64,000 nucleotides of DNA from Saccharum officinarum (GCA_020631735.1 CM036162.1:89170016-89234015), one strand, 5' to 3'. Positions 20,776 through 34,116 are shown, counted from the first letter of the stretch. Numbers and translations: made by a program. Notes: generated from the sequence alone by a model not told the origin.

Positions 20776-22385
20776 TGAAAGGATCAAGATGCCCAAGAGG
20801 GGGGGGTGAATTGGGCTTTTCTAAAAATTAAATGCAAGAATTAAATCCTACAAGCCGGAATTCACCCCTAGTGTCTACTTGTGTTCCTAGAGAGTCTACC
20901 GATACAAAGTTTTGCACCCTAGTTTCCAATCCTAGTCTAGCATGGCAAGTCTAGGAATGTAAAACAAGCAATGAAAGTAAATACGAGAATGTAAATGCTT
21001 GAATGTAAAAGGGGCAAGGAACACGGCGATGTTTTTCCGAGGTATCGGAGAGTTGCCACTCCCCACTAGTCCTCGTTGGAGCACCCGCGCAAGGGTATAC
21101 CTCCCCCTTAATCCGCGCAAGGATCAAGTGCTCTCTACGGGTTGATTCTTCGACACTCCGTCGCGGTGAATCACCCAAGACCGCTCACAAGATGAGTTGG
21201 GTCATCCACAAGCTCCGCCGGATGATCACCGAACTCCCAATCACCACCAAGCCGTCTAGGTGATGGCGATCACCAAGAGTAACAAGCTAGAACTCTCACT
21301 TGACCACTACGAGCCCAAATGAGAAGGTGGAAGCACACTTGCTACTCTCTAATCGCTAGTGAGGAACTCTCAAGCTTTGATTCTCAAATCTCTAACCTCA
21401 CTAGTGCTCTTGCACTCCCTTGCACTCCAAAGGTGTTTTTCAGCTGATCAAATGAGCAAGAGACCTCTAAAAGAGGTGGTGGGGATGTATTTATATACCC
21501 CACAGACAAAACGAACCGTTACCTGCTGACTCAGCAAAACACGAGCTGACCGGACGCGCCGGTTGAACTGACCGGACGCGCCGGTCGCTCGTAACGGTCG
21601 AAATCCAAAAATCAACTGAGTGACCGGACGCACCGGTCAGGGGTGACCGGACGCGTCTGATCGTGCAGGGAGCATACTGTACTCGCACCGGACGCGCGAC
21701 CGCGTCCGATCGGTGATGACCGGACGCGTCCGGTCGTCTCTGGACCTTACTGGACTGTGACCGGACGCGCCGATCACACCCAGGTCGCGTCCGATCGGGT
21801 GTTTCCCTCAAGTGACACGTGTCGCCTTCTAACCACCGCGTCCGGCCCTCGCGAGGACCGCGTCCGGTCGTCAGAGCTGAAACCCTAGCCGCGGAACTGT
21901 ACTGACCGGACGCGTCCGGTCATGCCGAGGACCACGTTCGGTCATGGGAAAACGACCCGAAACTCTCCGAAACGCGTCACAACTTGAACCAAGTTGCTTT
22001 CAACTGAACTTTGAGCTATTCTAGAGCTGCCTAGCGCCAAGTTTAACAAGTGTGCACCACACCTAAACGTAGGACTCGCCTAGGTCAAGCTACCCGCTCA
22101 TGCCCCCCTTTATAGTACGGCCAAAAGAGAAAAACGAAGATCCTAACGACTATTCCAAATGTCTCTCAACACCTCAACATCCGGAACTAACCGTCCTTAA
22201 TCTTGACGTCACTCTTTTGAAAACCGAAATGATTTCCATCAAGGGGCATGAATACCATGGTGCCCAAAGCAGTTAAAACCTCCATGACCTAACTTACCAA
22301 AGTTTCTGCAAAACACACGTTAGTCATGGTAATAAAGCGTTGTCATCAATTGCCGAAACCAAACCTCGGGGCCTAGATGCTTTCA
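20776..22385 (-). repeat. Copia 3' LTR, complete
   Basis: A 1610-bp LTR with termini TGAAAGGATC (left) and GATGCTTTCA (right), which form an inverted repeat. It abuts LINE sequence on the left and the polypurine tract on the right. It holds the CCGGACGC array at about 21545-21945. Confidence 0.92.
21545..21945 (-). repeat. CCGGACGC motif array in LTR
   Basis: This is the counterpart of 5245-5640. Several motifs here have lost the T of GGTC or show CCGGTC only (for example GACGCGCCGGTT), so the two copies differ at CpG-rich positions. Confidence 0.85.
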
Positions 22386-22400
22386 ATCTCCCCCTTTTTG
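22386..22400 (-). other. Polypurine tract of copia element
   Basis: On the minus strand AAAAAGGGGGAGATT lies immediately before the LTR start TGAAAGCATC. Confidence 0.85.
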
Positions 22401-22833
22401 GTGATTGATGACAACACTAAGATATAAAAGATTTGAGTTGAGGTTTTCGAGCATGCATGGTTCACATAAGCAAAAAACAATAAGCACAAGGGGTTAGGAA
22501 TTGCTTATGTGCCCCAAACCAAAAGAGTGTACTCAAGAGATAAGACAAAGAACATTAGTACACATACAGATATAGCTCATAAGAAATCGGAGTAAGGCAC
22601 GGAAGCACAACCTTAGAGCTATAATTAAAAACGGTGACAAGTGTTAACACTGTGACTGGATAAAACATTAAGACTCAAGGTTTATCACACGACATGTCAC
22701 ACGAATGCAATGACTGAAAAGTAAACATGATGCATGAAAGTAGCACACAAGAAAAAACGAAAAAAACCTCTCTCAAAACTCCCCCTGAAACTACTCTCTC
22801 TCCCCCTTTGGCATCAAGCGCCAAAAAACTAAT

Positions 22834-25287
22834 CTAAGGATTTGACGGGGGGACAGACGGAGTCGTGTCGGGTGCCGAGGTGCGCGGAGTAATCATGAAG
22901 TGTAGAGAATCTCCCTCGGAATCTGAGCTATCTGGCTGACCCTCTGAAGAAACACGTGGTTGTGAAGCGGTCTGGGTCTGAGCAGCAGGAACAGGTACTG
23001 ACGTAGTAGCAATAAGAGGATCCGTCTGAGTGACCTGAGCCTGTAGCAAGCCGATAACAGGAGGATCTGTCGAGGCAACTGACGAAGGAAGAGTCTCTAT
23101 AGTACCGGTCCCTGTCACTGGAGGAATAGCTGCCTCTGAAGCTGACAACCCTGAAGAAGTAGCAAAGGTAGTGTGCGAGGGCGTCGGCTGACCAGTCAAC
23201 TCGCTGTAGGTAGCACTGTAATCACCGAAGGGTGTGCCTGTCAGGAGGTGAGGGCGAGGCTGGTCTGAAGGTGTAAACCCCGTGTGAATAGGCGTGAAGC
23301 TCGGGGACTAGAAAGACTAGGGAACCTGCTGCTGTGGAGATGTGAACTGAAAACCCGGCTGTCCCTGACTCGATGGATCACTGGATTGTAAAGCAGAAGT
23401 CAGGACAGAAGCAGGCGGAGGAACCCCAACAGTGACTAGGTGGCGCAGGAGATCCAAGTACTGCTGCTGACTAGCTGCACTCTGTCGCTGAATCTCGTAC
23501 TGCTATCGCTGCATTTCAACCTGCTGCCTCTGGATCTCAAGCTGCTGACGCTGAAACTCGTCCTGACGAGCCTAAATCTGTGCAAGTGCTGCAGCTGTGT
23601 CCTGAGCCTGTCGCTGTATCTGCTGTTGCTATTGCTCCTGTGCCTGGGTCAACCTCTCAAGTATCGCCACCATGGCTGGGTCTGTGCGGGAGGCTGAACC
23701 AGAGCCACCGGCCTCGTGGTCGTGAGACCGAGGAGACCGGTACCTGGGGATGGGCTGGTAGTCCTCATCAGTGCTATCAGATGTCACATCCTCAGGAAGA
23801 TCAGCAGGCTGAGCGTCAAGATCGGCAAGCTCTGCCTCTGCAAGCTCATCAACTGTGGCGTCCTGCTCAGCCGCTGTCTCAGGAACCTCAGGTCGCACAC
23901 GCTGTCCTGGCACTGGGGCCTGATCTCTAGTGACTGAAGCCCAAAGCTGACGGATATCATACTCAGGGAAAGCAGTAGTAGTATCTGATATCTCAGCTCG
24001 GATCTCTACTGGTAGCTGAATGGATGATCTAATGATGAAGCAGATCCAGTGTGCATAGGGCAGCTGACGATTACCCTTGAAGCCCTCAGCTATGGTGTCC
24101 TCTATCTCACTAAGTATGAGGAGGTGGTGAACAACTCATAGCTGCATCTGAGTCAGTCCCTCTCTGTAGCCAAGTCTAGGAAGTAGAGTGTGTCTGACTA
24201 TAGCATCCAGAACTCTGGCAAGTGGTGTCAAACTGGCAGGCGTGCGACGAGACCCTTCGCCAAAAGGCTCACGGAAGCAGGGTCGAACCAAGTCTGTAGG
24301 TGGCACTGCCCCGCCGTGAGGACGTCTCGGTGGAGGAGTCTGACCAAAACATAGCTGATGTATCTTCGTGTCGGAAGCTGGGAGTCTGAGAATCTCCTGC
24401 ACTCTGGTGCTGTATAGGCGGTGATCGCGGCCTCGGAATGCAAAGTGAATGAAATCATGGGCAGGATCAATCCATAGTGAAGCATAAAACTCTCTGACCC
24501 ATGTGCCGCAGTATGCAACTGTCCGTCCAAGAAGATCTGACAAGCCTGGCAGAAAGGACAGGTGCGTACGTAGCTGTTCTCCCACAACCTCAACTAGTGA
24601 CTCAAGTCGACAGACCCTCTGTGGTCGGAAAGCAATACCGCTGTCAACTAGAGCCCTGTAGAAATCCTCCTGAAGTGGGGTATAGGAGCCTTCTGAAGCT
24701 CTGTGATCCCTCACAGGTGGAAACCACCGACTGACCTCCACGAACCTCAACCCCTGCACCTGACATGCTGTAGCACCCCTCAAGTCAAAGTGCTCGACTG
24801 GGGGTGAACCTCTAGCTCTGGGAGGAGGACGTGCTCCACGACGCTGGCCCTCTGGCCTAGGAGTCACCTGAGTACGTGCGCGTGTGGAGCGGCGACGTGG
24901 TGGAGACTGAGCTGACTGCTCCTCTGTGTCCTCTGTAGCCTCTGGAGCCTCTGTGGCCTCTGGAGCCTCTGTGGCCTCTAGAGGTGGATCAACTGACATA
25001 CCCTCTGTAGCTCCAGTATCCTCAGTACCCTCAGTGGCCTCTGTGCCGAGCTGTCGACCTTCAAGATGAAAGCGACGCTCGCCTATGCGTATGCCACTGC
25101 TCCTGCCACCTCTCTCTGCCTGCTCTGTTGCATTTGCCACGGCCTGAGCAATCTCTGCCTCTGTAAGTGTCTTCTTCTTTTTTCTGGCTAAGATCTTGAT
25201 ACGCTTCCCACGTGCAATCTCAGACCGACGAGGAGGACTGTCGTCCCCGTCACCAGGAGCACCACCGGCGTTTTTGCAACGCACCAT
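22834..25287 (-). pseudogene. Post-pol accessory ORF of copia element, second copy, broken
   Basis: This is the same gene as 1911-4362. Here the N-terminal half is intact: from ATG 25287 (MVRCK...) the frame stays open through the lysine-rich stretch, the EATEAPEAT repeat and the globular plant transposon-protein domain until TGA at 24136-24138, where the other copy has TGG. Further stops lie in the glutamine-rich part, at CAG-to-TAG or similar changes. The final Ser/Thr-rich part is open again to 22834. An alternative upstream ATG at 25332 would add 15 residues. No membrane segment is visible, and the function is unknown. Confidence 0.75.
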
Positions 25288-26150
25288 GCTGACAAACTGA
25301 CCGAAAACCTCTGAAAGATGGTGAACTGTCACTCGAGAGGCTTGGCCTCAATCCGTATCCCCAGGCTTGGCTTCAGATTCAGCAAACTGATCTCACCCTG
25401 ACACACGGACAGACTCGCTGCAACGACGGAATAGAGAGATCTACTATAAGCACATATATAACTAAAAGGTACGAAACCCTAGAGATAGCAAGCATATGAG
25501 ATACGATGTGAATCGAAAGGCGAAGCTACCTCGGATCGACGAGACGACGGTGACAGGAAGTGATGACCTAGATCGCGAGATTCCCCGAAATCGCCGGACG
25601 AGCTCTGATTTGCCAAAACAAGATGCAATTAGGATTAAAAGAAAGAATTACGGCAAACCCTAGCGAGGAGGTCAAGGTGACGCGAAACAACCTCGCGAAG
25701 AAGACGACGCGCGACAAAACCTCGACGACGAACGATCGAACGACGTTACGCGAACCCTAGGGTTAGGGTTAGGGCAACTCGACGAAGAACGATCGGAGGC
25801 GAGCGTGAGGCAGTCCACTGCCGGAGGTGAAGCTGGCAAAGGGAGTGCGGCTCACCGGCGGCAAGGTCGCGACTCACCGGCGGCGGCGGTGCGAGCGGGC
25901 GGCGGTGGCGCGACTGCGCGACTGGCGTGGGCGTGGCTGCGGGCAGAGACGCGGCTGCGGGCAGGGCGGCAGCGAGCGCGCGAGCGAGGCTAGCGCGGGC
26001 GAGGAGACGCGGCTGGCTTGCCGGAGGCGAGGAAGATGGCAAGGATGCGGCGGCTCCGGCGAATCTGCGAGTTAGGGCAGGCGGCGGCGGAAAAAACTCG
26101 GGCTGAGGAAAAACACTGCCGAGGACGAACCGGTATATGAAGGGTTAGAT
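25288..26150 (-). promoter_or_regulatory. Promoter-like leader of accessory ORF, mirrored copy
   Basis: Same layout as 1050-1910: GCC-rich leader, telo-box-like TTAGGGTTAGGG at about 25758-25772, and the candidate short intron. Conservation of the splice-site bases in both copies is mild support for the intron. Confidence 0.45.
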
Positions 26151-26159
26151 CCGCTCGAC

Positions 26160-26515
26160 GCGTGATGACCAGACGCGGTGATCGTTATGACCGGACGCGG
26201 TGGTGCAGCGTCCGGTCACACTCCAGTAAGCTCCTGGAGTGACCGGACGCGTCCGGTGAGGACTGACCGGACGCGGTCAGAGTCCGGTCGAGGGGAGCTC
26301 GGGAATTCATCGCGAATGACCGGACGCGGTGGTGATAACCGGGACCGGACGCGGTGGTCAGCAGCGGCGCGTCCGGTGCAGCGTCCGGTCACTAGATTTG
26401 GAGTTGGTCTTCTGGATGACCGGACGCGCTGGTGGACGCCGGGACCGGACGCGGTGGTGAAGCATCACTGCGTCCGGTGCAGCGTCCGGTCCAGCGTCCG
26501 GTCACTGTTCTTCGC
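26160..26515 (-). repeat. CCGGACGC motif array, internal, mirrored copy
   Basis: This is the counterpart of 690-1030, with the same dense GACCGGACGC and GCGTCCGGTC motifs. It has one extra motif group near 26490 (GTCCAGCGTCCGGTC). Confidence 0.88.
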
Positions 26516-26997
26516 CCTTCTTCGTTCCGAACTACGACGCGACTTCTCCCAATCAGGTTCCAATTCAAAAGACACAAATAAACACCAATTGGAACACGAT
26601 ATGAGTGACCTCACTCAAACCCTCAAATTTTTCAAAATAGATTGCCTTAGGCTAGTATTATTTTTAAGAAAATAGGCAATAAACACCCAAGGAGCAACGT
26701 ATGGCCATGCAATAGAGTTTTTGAACCTTTAGGAGCGTCAAAATGCTCTCTCTATCCATGGACGAACACAGAGGTTGCTCAAAGCGAAACCGAAAAGAAA
26801 CGACAAGAACAACAACCATGCATATGCAATGCAATACAAGAAGGTAAATCTAGAATGCTTGTCAAGTTTGATCCACGGTTAGGCTTCTTCACTCCTCCAA
26901 AGAAGGGTTATCGTAACCGTGTTAGCCAAGCCCTAAAAACATTGCGATAAAATAAACATGGCATATTATACAATGCAATGCAAGGGACAACACACGC

Positions 26998-28186
26998 TCA
27001 TTTTTTAAAGTTACTAGAATCAAGCACATTGAGTTCACTTCTTAACCTACAAAAGGTTGCCTCATCCAAAGGTTTAGTGAAGATATCCGCTAATTGATTT
27101 TCACTTCTTACACCTTCTAGTGATATGTCATTTTTAGCAACGTGATCTCTTAGAAAGTGATGGCGGATATCAATGTGCTTGGTGCGAGAGTGTTGTACCG
27201 GATTGTTAGCAATTTTAACGGCACTTTCATTATCACATAAAAGTGGCACCTTTTCAAGAACAATTCCATAGTCTAGGAGGGTTTGTTTCATATATAAGAT
27301 TTGTGCACAACAAGCCCCTGCGGCAATGTATTCCGCCTCGGCGGTGGACAAAGCCACACTATTTTGCTTTTTAGATGACCAAGATACTAAAGATCTTCCA
27401 AGCAAATGGCACCCTCCGGATGTGCTTTTTCTATCAATTTTGCAACCGGCATAGTCCGAATCGGAATAGCCAACTAGTTGAAATCTAGCTCCTTTGGGAT
27501 ACAAAGACCAATGCTTGGGGTGAGCTTAAGATATCTTAGGATTCTTTTTACGGCACTTAAGTGAGGTTCTTTAGGGCACGCTTGAAAGCGGGCACACATG
27601 CACACACTAAACATGATATCGGGCCTAGATGCGGTAAGGTACAACAAGCTACCAATCATAGAACGGTAGAGAGTTTGATCAACCGATTTACCTCCCTCAT
27701 CTAGGTCGAGATGTCCATTTGATGGCATTGGGGTCTTGATTGGTTTGCATTCTTCCATCTTGAATCTTTTGAGAAGATCCTGGGTATACTTTTCTTGAGA
27801 GATGAAAATCCCTTCTCTCATTTGCTTTACTTGAAATCCAAGGAAGAATGTGAGCTCACCAATCATTGACATCTCGAACTCCTTCGACATCAATTCACCA
27901 AATTCCTTGCAATAATCTTCATTTGTTGATCCGAAGATGATATCATCAACATATACTTGATAAATAAAGATCTCTCCATTAAACTTCTTGGTGAACAGTG
28001 TGGTGTCGACCTTCCCAATGGTGAAGCCCTTCTCAATGAGGAAGTCCCGGAGGCGCTCATACCACGCTCTAGGGGCTTGCTTGAGCCCATATAACGCCTT
28101 GGACAACCTATAAACATGATTAGGATATCTAAGGTCTTCAAACCTGGGAGGTTGATTAACATAGACTAGTTCATTTATAAAGGCCA
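26998..28186 (-). pseudogene. Ty1/copia pol: reverse transcriptase end and RNase H (5' cut by gap)
   Basis: The minus strand reads copia reverse transcriptase with LYGLKQAPRAWYERL, the active-site block YVDDIIFGS and TPMPSNGHL. A connection with SRPDIMFSVCMCARFQ leads to RNase H with GYSDSDYAGCKIDRKSTSG, ALSTAEAEYIAA and TKHIDIRHHFLRD. These convert the element RNA to DNA. One frameshift lies near 27490 between the RT and RNase H parts, so this copy is not intact. The gap at 28187 removes the upstream integrase and gag. Confidence 0.9.
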
Positions 28187-28286
28187 NNNNNNNNNNNNNN
28201 NNNNNNNNNNNNNNNNNNNNNNNNNNNNNNNNNNNNNNNNNNNNNNNNNNNNNNNNNNNNNNNNNNNNNNNNNNNNNNNNNNNNNN
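28187..28286. other. Assembly gap (100 N)
   Basis: This is the second 100-base N run. The sequence to its right starts exactly at the complement of base 14626, in the middle of the gypsy element. Confidence 0.99.
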
Positions 28287-28741
28287 AGGTTCGAAAGGGC
28301 TCTCGAGCCTGGAGCATCACCTACGCCTCCGAGGCTACGGTACCTCCACTCGACCCTGCGCTTTTAGAGGTACGCCTTCACGCTGAGAAGATCTAAACAA
28401 CGGTTCTAAAATTAAAAAGAACATACCCCTTCGCTTAGATCAGGCTCTCACACGACTTACTAGGCGCAACAACATGAAGCTCGAGGGCAGTCGAGCCGCG
28501 AGATCACTTACGCCTCCGAGGCTACGGTACCTCCACTCGCTCCCTTACGCCAAAGGATGTAGCTGCGCGCTAAGTAAATCACGCGAGAACACGATCTGTG
28601 CGATAAAGGGAAGAAAAGCTCGAGTAAAACTGAATCAACCACGAACCGGTTTATGTTTCGAGTCTTTTAGGCCCCCGCGGCCACCACGATCAAAATTCGA
28701 AATACTAACTTATTACATGGGCCTTCATGCCCAGATTTGGC

Positions 28742-31700
28742 TCACAGGCCTTCGTCGTCAGCAGGCGGAACCACCTCGGCTTCAAAAAGCGAGGCCAGGT
28801 GGCTCCCGGCTCTTCGGCGCCTCGATCAGCTCCACGCACGCATCTTCGTTCTCCTCGTCTGTCGATCGGGGTCTGTGATGAACCTCGCCACGAGCCTCAT
28901 GTCAAACACCCCGAACGAACGGACGCAGCCCTCTTCACGCCGTGATGGAGGCCGTTCCGTATCTTCTCCCGGGCAAGGCGGCCAGCGCCACCATCCGTCG
29001 GACGAAGGAGTTCCCCGGAACATCTTCCCCGGTGTCGGCGTCGGGCTCGACCCCTAGGCCATCACACACGGTGTGATTGCGCCCTGGAGAAGTTGGCTCC
29101 TCCGGACCTCGCTTCGAAGAGGCTCTGGAAGGAGTTGGCACATGATTGAGCCTCTCGGTTCTCTCTCTCCAGCTCTGAAAACACGACAAACAGATTAGTA
29201 CCCAACGCGGGCCTTCAACGTCGTGACTGTAACAACCACACTTAACCTCGATGTGGGTCTGCAGGCCCACGACCTCGTCACGGAGCCCCCCGCACGTTCG
29301 CTCGAGCCCCAGGAAGGCGCTGTCCTTGTCACGGATGGCTGCCTTTAGCGCCTCGACCTCCTGCCGAGCAGACTCGAGAGCTGCGTCCTTCTTTTGGACG
29401 GCTCCCTGCAGCATCGTGATCTCGGCGTGGAAGGCGTCGCGCTGAAGACTGACCTGGGAAACATCGTCCTCGAGCTCCTTCACCCGCGCAGACAAGGGCT
29501 CGAGGTCCCTGCGCGCCTGGGCAGCCTCCTCCCGAGCCTTGTCCAGGCTTGTGCGCATCACGGCCTCGGCCGCCCATGCTGCGTCGCCTCTTCCTTCAAT
29601 GTGGCGTATGCGACGCGCAGTTCAGCCATCTCGGCGTTCTGATCGGATAGCCGTTTCTGGGCCTCCTCGACCAGAACCCGTTGCTGGGACAGCGCGCCCC
29701 ACACACCACTCTCGTCCCGGATGAAGAGCGACTTGCGGCGGGAGTACTCCTTCAGCTCCTGAACGCAATGCGAAAAGGTCACAAATCCGAGGAAAAAACA
29801 CATCAAGAAAGCCGACGGGTCGATCATACCTCGGTGGCATCCCCCATACTCCGCACGGCACCGGACGCCACTCGGAGCAACCGGTCGAGGTGCTGGCGGA
29901 CGCCCTCGAGGTACTCCCATCGGTGCACCTCATCTTTGTCGCTCAAGACAAAGATGGGCTCGACGTCGGGGTTCGTAGCGTCCCTGAACTCAAGGGATGG
30001 CCCCCCACTTCAGCAGCTCCGTCTCGGCCCGCGCTATCGCCAGCGCGGCGATGTCGGGCCACGACGAGGATGACCCGGCCGGGGCGTCTCCCAGTCCCGC
30101 GGAAGGACCGGCCTCGCCCGCGGTATCCACCTCTCCAACGGCCGTCGCGACACCGGCCTGGTCCGCGACCTCACCCCCCTCGACCCCCATCGTTTGTTTT
30201 CCCTTGTCCAGGGAGATGTTGTCGAGGGGAGCGTGAGGGCGGGCGCTTACGACCGCCGGTGCCTCCGGAGCCGGCGCCTCGACCGACGACGGCTCCGGTA
30301 CCCGCGCCTCGACCGTCGCACCGCCGGAGCCGGCGCCTCTTCTTCAGGTGCTCCGGATAGGGGCTCGACCGCCCCGACCTCCACCAGGCCCGCTGGCTCT
30401 GCCAACGGGCCTTGTCGCGGCTGCGACTCCTTCGCCAGGACTGTCTCTTGCCCGACTCCGACGCGACCTCCTCCCTGGTCACGTCAGCACCCGCCCGCTC
30501 CGCGTCGCGGACGGGTGCCTCGCCGTCGCAACCGCAACGGCAGCCTCGGCCGTCCCCGACGACCTGGGCCCCGCCTCGACCACGTCAAGAGCCGCCGCCT
30601 TTGCCGGTTCGGCCCCCTCGACGGCGGGCTCCGGGCCGGCAACCGCCGCGGCGTCGGCTGACCCTTGCTGATGTCGCAGGCGCCCTTTCGCGGCCTCGAC
30701 CTGACGGACCCAGGCCGCGTCCTGCTCCGCCGTCCGGTTGAGAACAACGGCGCTGGCTCGCAGTGACTTCACAGGGGTAGGCCCCATTGGCTCCGCCTTC
30801 CGCTTCAGCCTGCGAAGTGAGAAGGGTTGTTGGCCAACGGACTTTGGGAAAGGCAGGACGACCAAGTTGAGATACTTACCCGGAAATCGGCACCAAGTAC
30901 CTCGACCCCGCGCGGCTCGAGCCTCCCGGGACGGCCGCTGGTGGCCTCGCGGCGGCCTCACCAGCAGGCCGAGCGCTCCTGGGAGCCCCGGCCGACACAC
31001 CGCCCTACGCCTTTTGTGCTTCCGAGGCCAGCTGGCCTCGGGTCCTTACTCCTGCCGACGCCGCCGACGACGACGACGCCGGTACCACCGTCTCCGCCCC
31101 TGCCGGAGCTTGTGAGGCCTCGGCTGGTGCGGACGTCCCCGTCGACCCCTCTCGCCGGGTCCGGGGTAAAACGGCCCCTCCCCTCGAGGGGCCAGATTCC
31201 TTCTCCACCTTCTTCCCCTCGACCTCCTCGACCATGACGACCGAGGAGGACCCCCCTGATGGGCTCCAGCAGGGGCGAATGTTGGGAAGGTCGCCTAGCC
31301 TGGTCGCAATCTCATACCGCGACAGGGCATCATCGTCTTCGCCGCTGCTGCCGTCGTCCTCCCCCGAGACTGTCTCGGAAGGCGACGGCGACAGGGGCAC
31401 TCCGTCCATGGTCTGCTGGCGCCGGCGCTTCTTCAACGCCTCCGCCTCTTTGGCCTTGCGGATCGCCCGCTTCTTGGCCGTCTCCTTGGCCTGCTTCTTC
31501 TGGGAGGCATGCAGGCGTCGAGCCTCCCGGGCGGGCCGGTCCTCCGGGACTGGTGGGCGCGTTTCCCGCAACGCCGACAAATCCTACACGCCGGCCTCGA
31601 CCACATCAGTAAAATCCACAGAAAAACAAGAATAGCAATACCTCGGCCCCGAGATACGTACCACAGATTCGCACCCTTCGGTAGGCCTCATGGGAACCTG

Positions 31701-32576
31701 ATTGGCCTCCTCCGCCTTGAAGTTCCCGACCATCCGGCGAGCCCGCCGGAGGACCTCCTCAAGGGTGAGGGATTCGTGGGACATCCGGGTACCCTCCAGG
31801 TTCGCCTCCGGAGTCATCTGGTCTAGGCGGAGACGACGCTGGCACAACGGCATCACTCTGCGGCGATGGAAGCCCGCAGCCACCGCCGCAGCCGTCGGGC
31901 CCCGAAGGCGAAGCTGCTGCAGCGCCGCCAGCAGCGGATCCAAGCGCGTCTTCTCGGCCTCGGGCACTCCGTACGACCAATGCTCTTCTCGAGCAGTCAG
32001 CACGCGGCCGGTGTACCTTGGCAACTGATTTTCATCATTGCGGAGGTAGAACCAACCCTCGTGCCACCCACTGTTCGAGGAGATGAGTCGGGTCGGGATG
32101 TATAGATCCGTCCGACCTGATCTCACCTGCAGCACGCAGCTCCCCACTCGGGCCGCGCACAGGACGCCTTTCTCCCCCGCCCTCTTGGCGAAGAGCTCGG
32201 CCTTGAAAAGGTGAAGCCACAAGTTCCACTGTGGCTCCACCCCGAGGTAGCCCTCGCAGACCGCCGCGAAGATGGCGGCCTGCGCGACGGCGTTGGGGGA
32301 AAGGTGATGAAGCTCCACCCGGTAGTAGTGGAGGAGCGCGCGCATGAAGACCGACGCCGGCACGCCGAACCCCCGCTCATGAAACTGACGAAGCTCACCA
32401 CGTACCCTTCAGGGGGCGCTGGCTCCTGATGGGCGGGGGCGGCGCCACCCACTCCGGCTGCGCCAAGTTCGTCCTCGGTCGCAGCAGCCCGTCCTCGACC
32501 AACTCCTCCAACCTCCTCTCCGTCACCGAGGAGGCGGCCCAGTCGTCGGCGGAAGGATCTGGCTCTTTCCTGCCAT
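28742..32576 (-). pseudogene. Antisense accessory gene of Tat element, better-preserved copy
   Basis: This is the counterpart of 10326-14160 with fewer breaks. The exon with the gypsy-type transposon domain (about 32363-31690) is open, with GWFYLRNDE. The following exons read openly through the lysine-rich KKQAKETAKKRAIRKAKEAE stretch and the low-complexity region. The coiled-coil exon is open from about 29760 to 29230 (ELEDDVSQVSLQRDAFHAE). ATG 32576 and TGA 28744-28742 frame it. Some breaks remain, for example near 32410 between the first codons and the domain. A shared stop or frame problem would mean the gene was already dead when the element inserted. Sequence errors are the other possibility. 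Confidence 0.68.
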
Positions 32577-32740
32577 CGATGTCGTCGGGAGGGGGATGGA
32601 AGGAAAGGATGCGGTGGCTGCGGCAAGACGGGCGGAGAACGCGATGTGGCAGGGGATGTCTAAGGCAAAGGATTGCAGGGATGCAAGTAACCGGTGGGGA
32701 ACGAAGACCCCAAGGCCTTAGCTTTATATGCCCGGACGGA
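32577..32740 (-). promoter_or_regulatory. Promoter of antisense accessory gene, mirrored copy
   Basis: On the minus strand CATATAAAGC, the complement of GCTTTATATG near 32721-32730, lies about 150 bp before ATG 32576, as in the copy at 10173. Confidence 0.6.
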
Positions 32741-32936
32741 AGCCCAACGGCCGCGCGAAAAGTAAGGAGCAGTTTTCCGCGATAAACACGCTCACCTAAC
32801 CGTTTCCTTATATCTCGCAGGAACTGAGCACGTGGCCGCTCCCCACGTCGTAACCGTACGCCGATACCGCGCCGATCTCGTCTCCCAAAAAAACGCGCCC
32901 GGCCAACGAAATATCTCCAGGTATGTCTTAAATGGG

Positions 32937-33925
32937 TGCGAAACCCGCAATAAGTCTCGAGGGAGCGAAAGCTGGCCCTCGAACGGGGTTCGACAGCTGC
33001 CCTCGAGCAACAGAGTTAGGGACGACCCAGGGTGCGCCCGTACATGGCCAAGGGCTCGAGCCACGCTCTCGAGGCACCCCAGGACGTATTCGAGGCCGAA
33101 GGAGAAGGTTGTGGTAGGAATCCCTCCGGGGGAGGCATCGAGCCCTCGAATCCTGTCGAAGGGAATCGAGATCCACACGACCGCTTCTTGGCATTTTTGA
33201 GGGCGCCTCCGGGCCACTAGCCGACCCCTAACGAACGGGGCACGGGTTCTCACTCGAATTCCCCGCTAGCAGCTCACCGGAGATCGTCGTAACTCGGGCC
33301 CAAACGAGGGTAGTACGACATTCTCCACCCCTCCTCCTTTTTTCAAAAAAGGAGCGTGAGGGTCGCGAAAGACGGCCGGACTCTGATCGACCTCGTGCGT
33401 GCGAGGCTCGGGGTCCCGACCGCAAAAATGGGTGCGAAGCCCGCAATAAGTCTCGAGGGAGCGAAAGCTGGCCCTCGAACGGGGTTCGACAGCTGCCCTC
33501 GAGCAACAGAGTTAGGGACGACCCAGGGTGCGCCCGTACATGGCCAAGGGCTCGAGCCACGCTCTCGAGGCACCCCAGGACGTATTCGAGGCCGAAGGAG
33601 AAGGTTGTGGTAGGAATCCCTCCGGGGGAGGCATCGAGCCCTCGAATCCTGTCGAAGGGAATCGAGATCCACACGACCGCTTCTTGGCATTTTTGAGGGC
33701 GCCTCCGGGCCACTAGCCGACCCCTAACGAACGGGGCACGGGTTCTCACTCGAATTCCCCCGCTAGCAGCTCACCGGAGATCGTCGTAACTCGGGCCCAA
33801 ACGAGGGTAGTACGACATTCTCCACCCCTCCTCCTTTTTTCGAAAAAGGAGCGTGAGGGTCGCACAGCGAAAGACGGCCGGGACCCTGATCGACCTCGCG
33901 CGCACGAGGCTCGGGGGCTCGACCG
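32937..33925 (+). repeat. Tandem duplication of about 490 bp (mirrored copy)
   Basis: Two units, about 32937-33424 and 33425-33925, correspond to 8990-9975. Each contains CCCTCCTCCTTTTTTC-type pyrimidine tracts. Confidence 0.88.
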
Positions 33926-34116
33926 CAACGAAATGTCCCCCAATCAAACGCGAACAAGACCTCGGAGGAGTCTCCATACTCCACCGAGGCCTCGGGGGCT
34001 ACACCCGGCGGGTGCGCTCGCGCGCCCCCACCGAAAAAAATCACGATGCCACGACTCCAGTTCTGACCAACCTCTGGGAGAGTGATCACACACTCACCCA
34101 AAGGCTCGGGGGCTAC

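Larger units (their letters stand above)
20776..28186 (-). mobile_element. Ty1/copia SIRE-type retrotransposon, 3' part, inserted in the LINE
   Basis: On the minus strand it runs from pol (28186-26998) through the CCGGACGC array, promoter-like leader, accessory ORF and polypurine tract to the complete 3' LTR at 20776-22385. The gap at 28187 cuts its 5' part. The base group GCGGA before the LTR (20771-20775) is the candidate left target duplication, but its partner lies outside this contig. Contig A is a near-identical reverse copy of 21159-27197. Confidence 0.9.
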
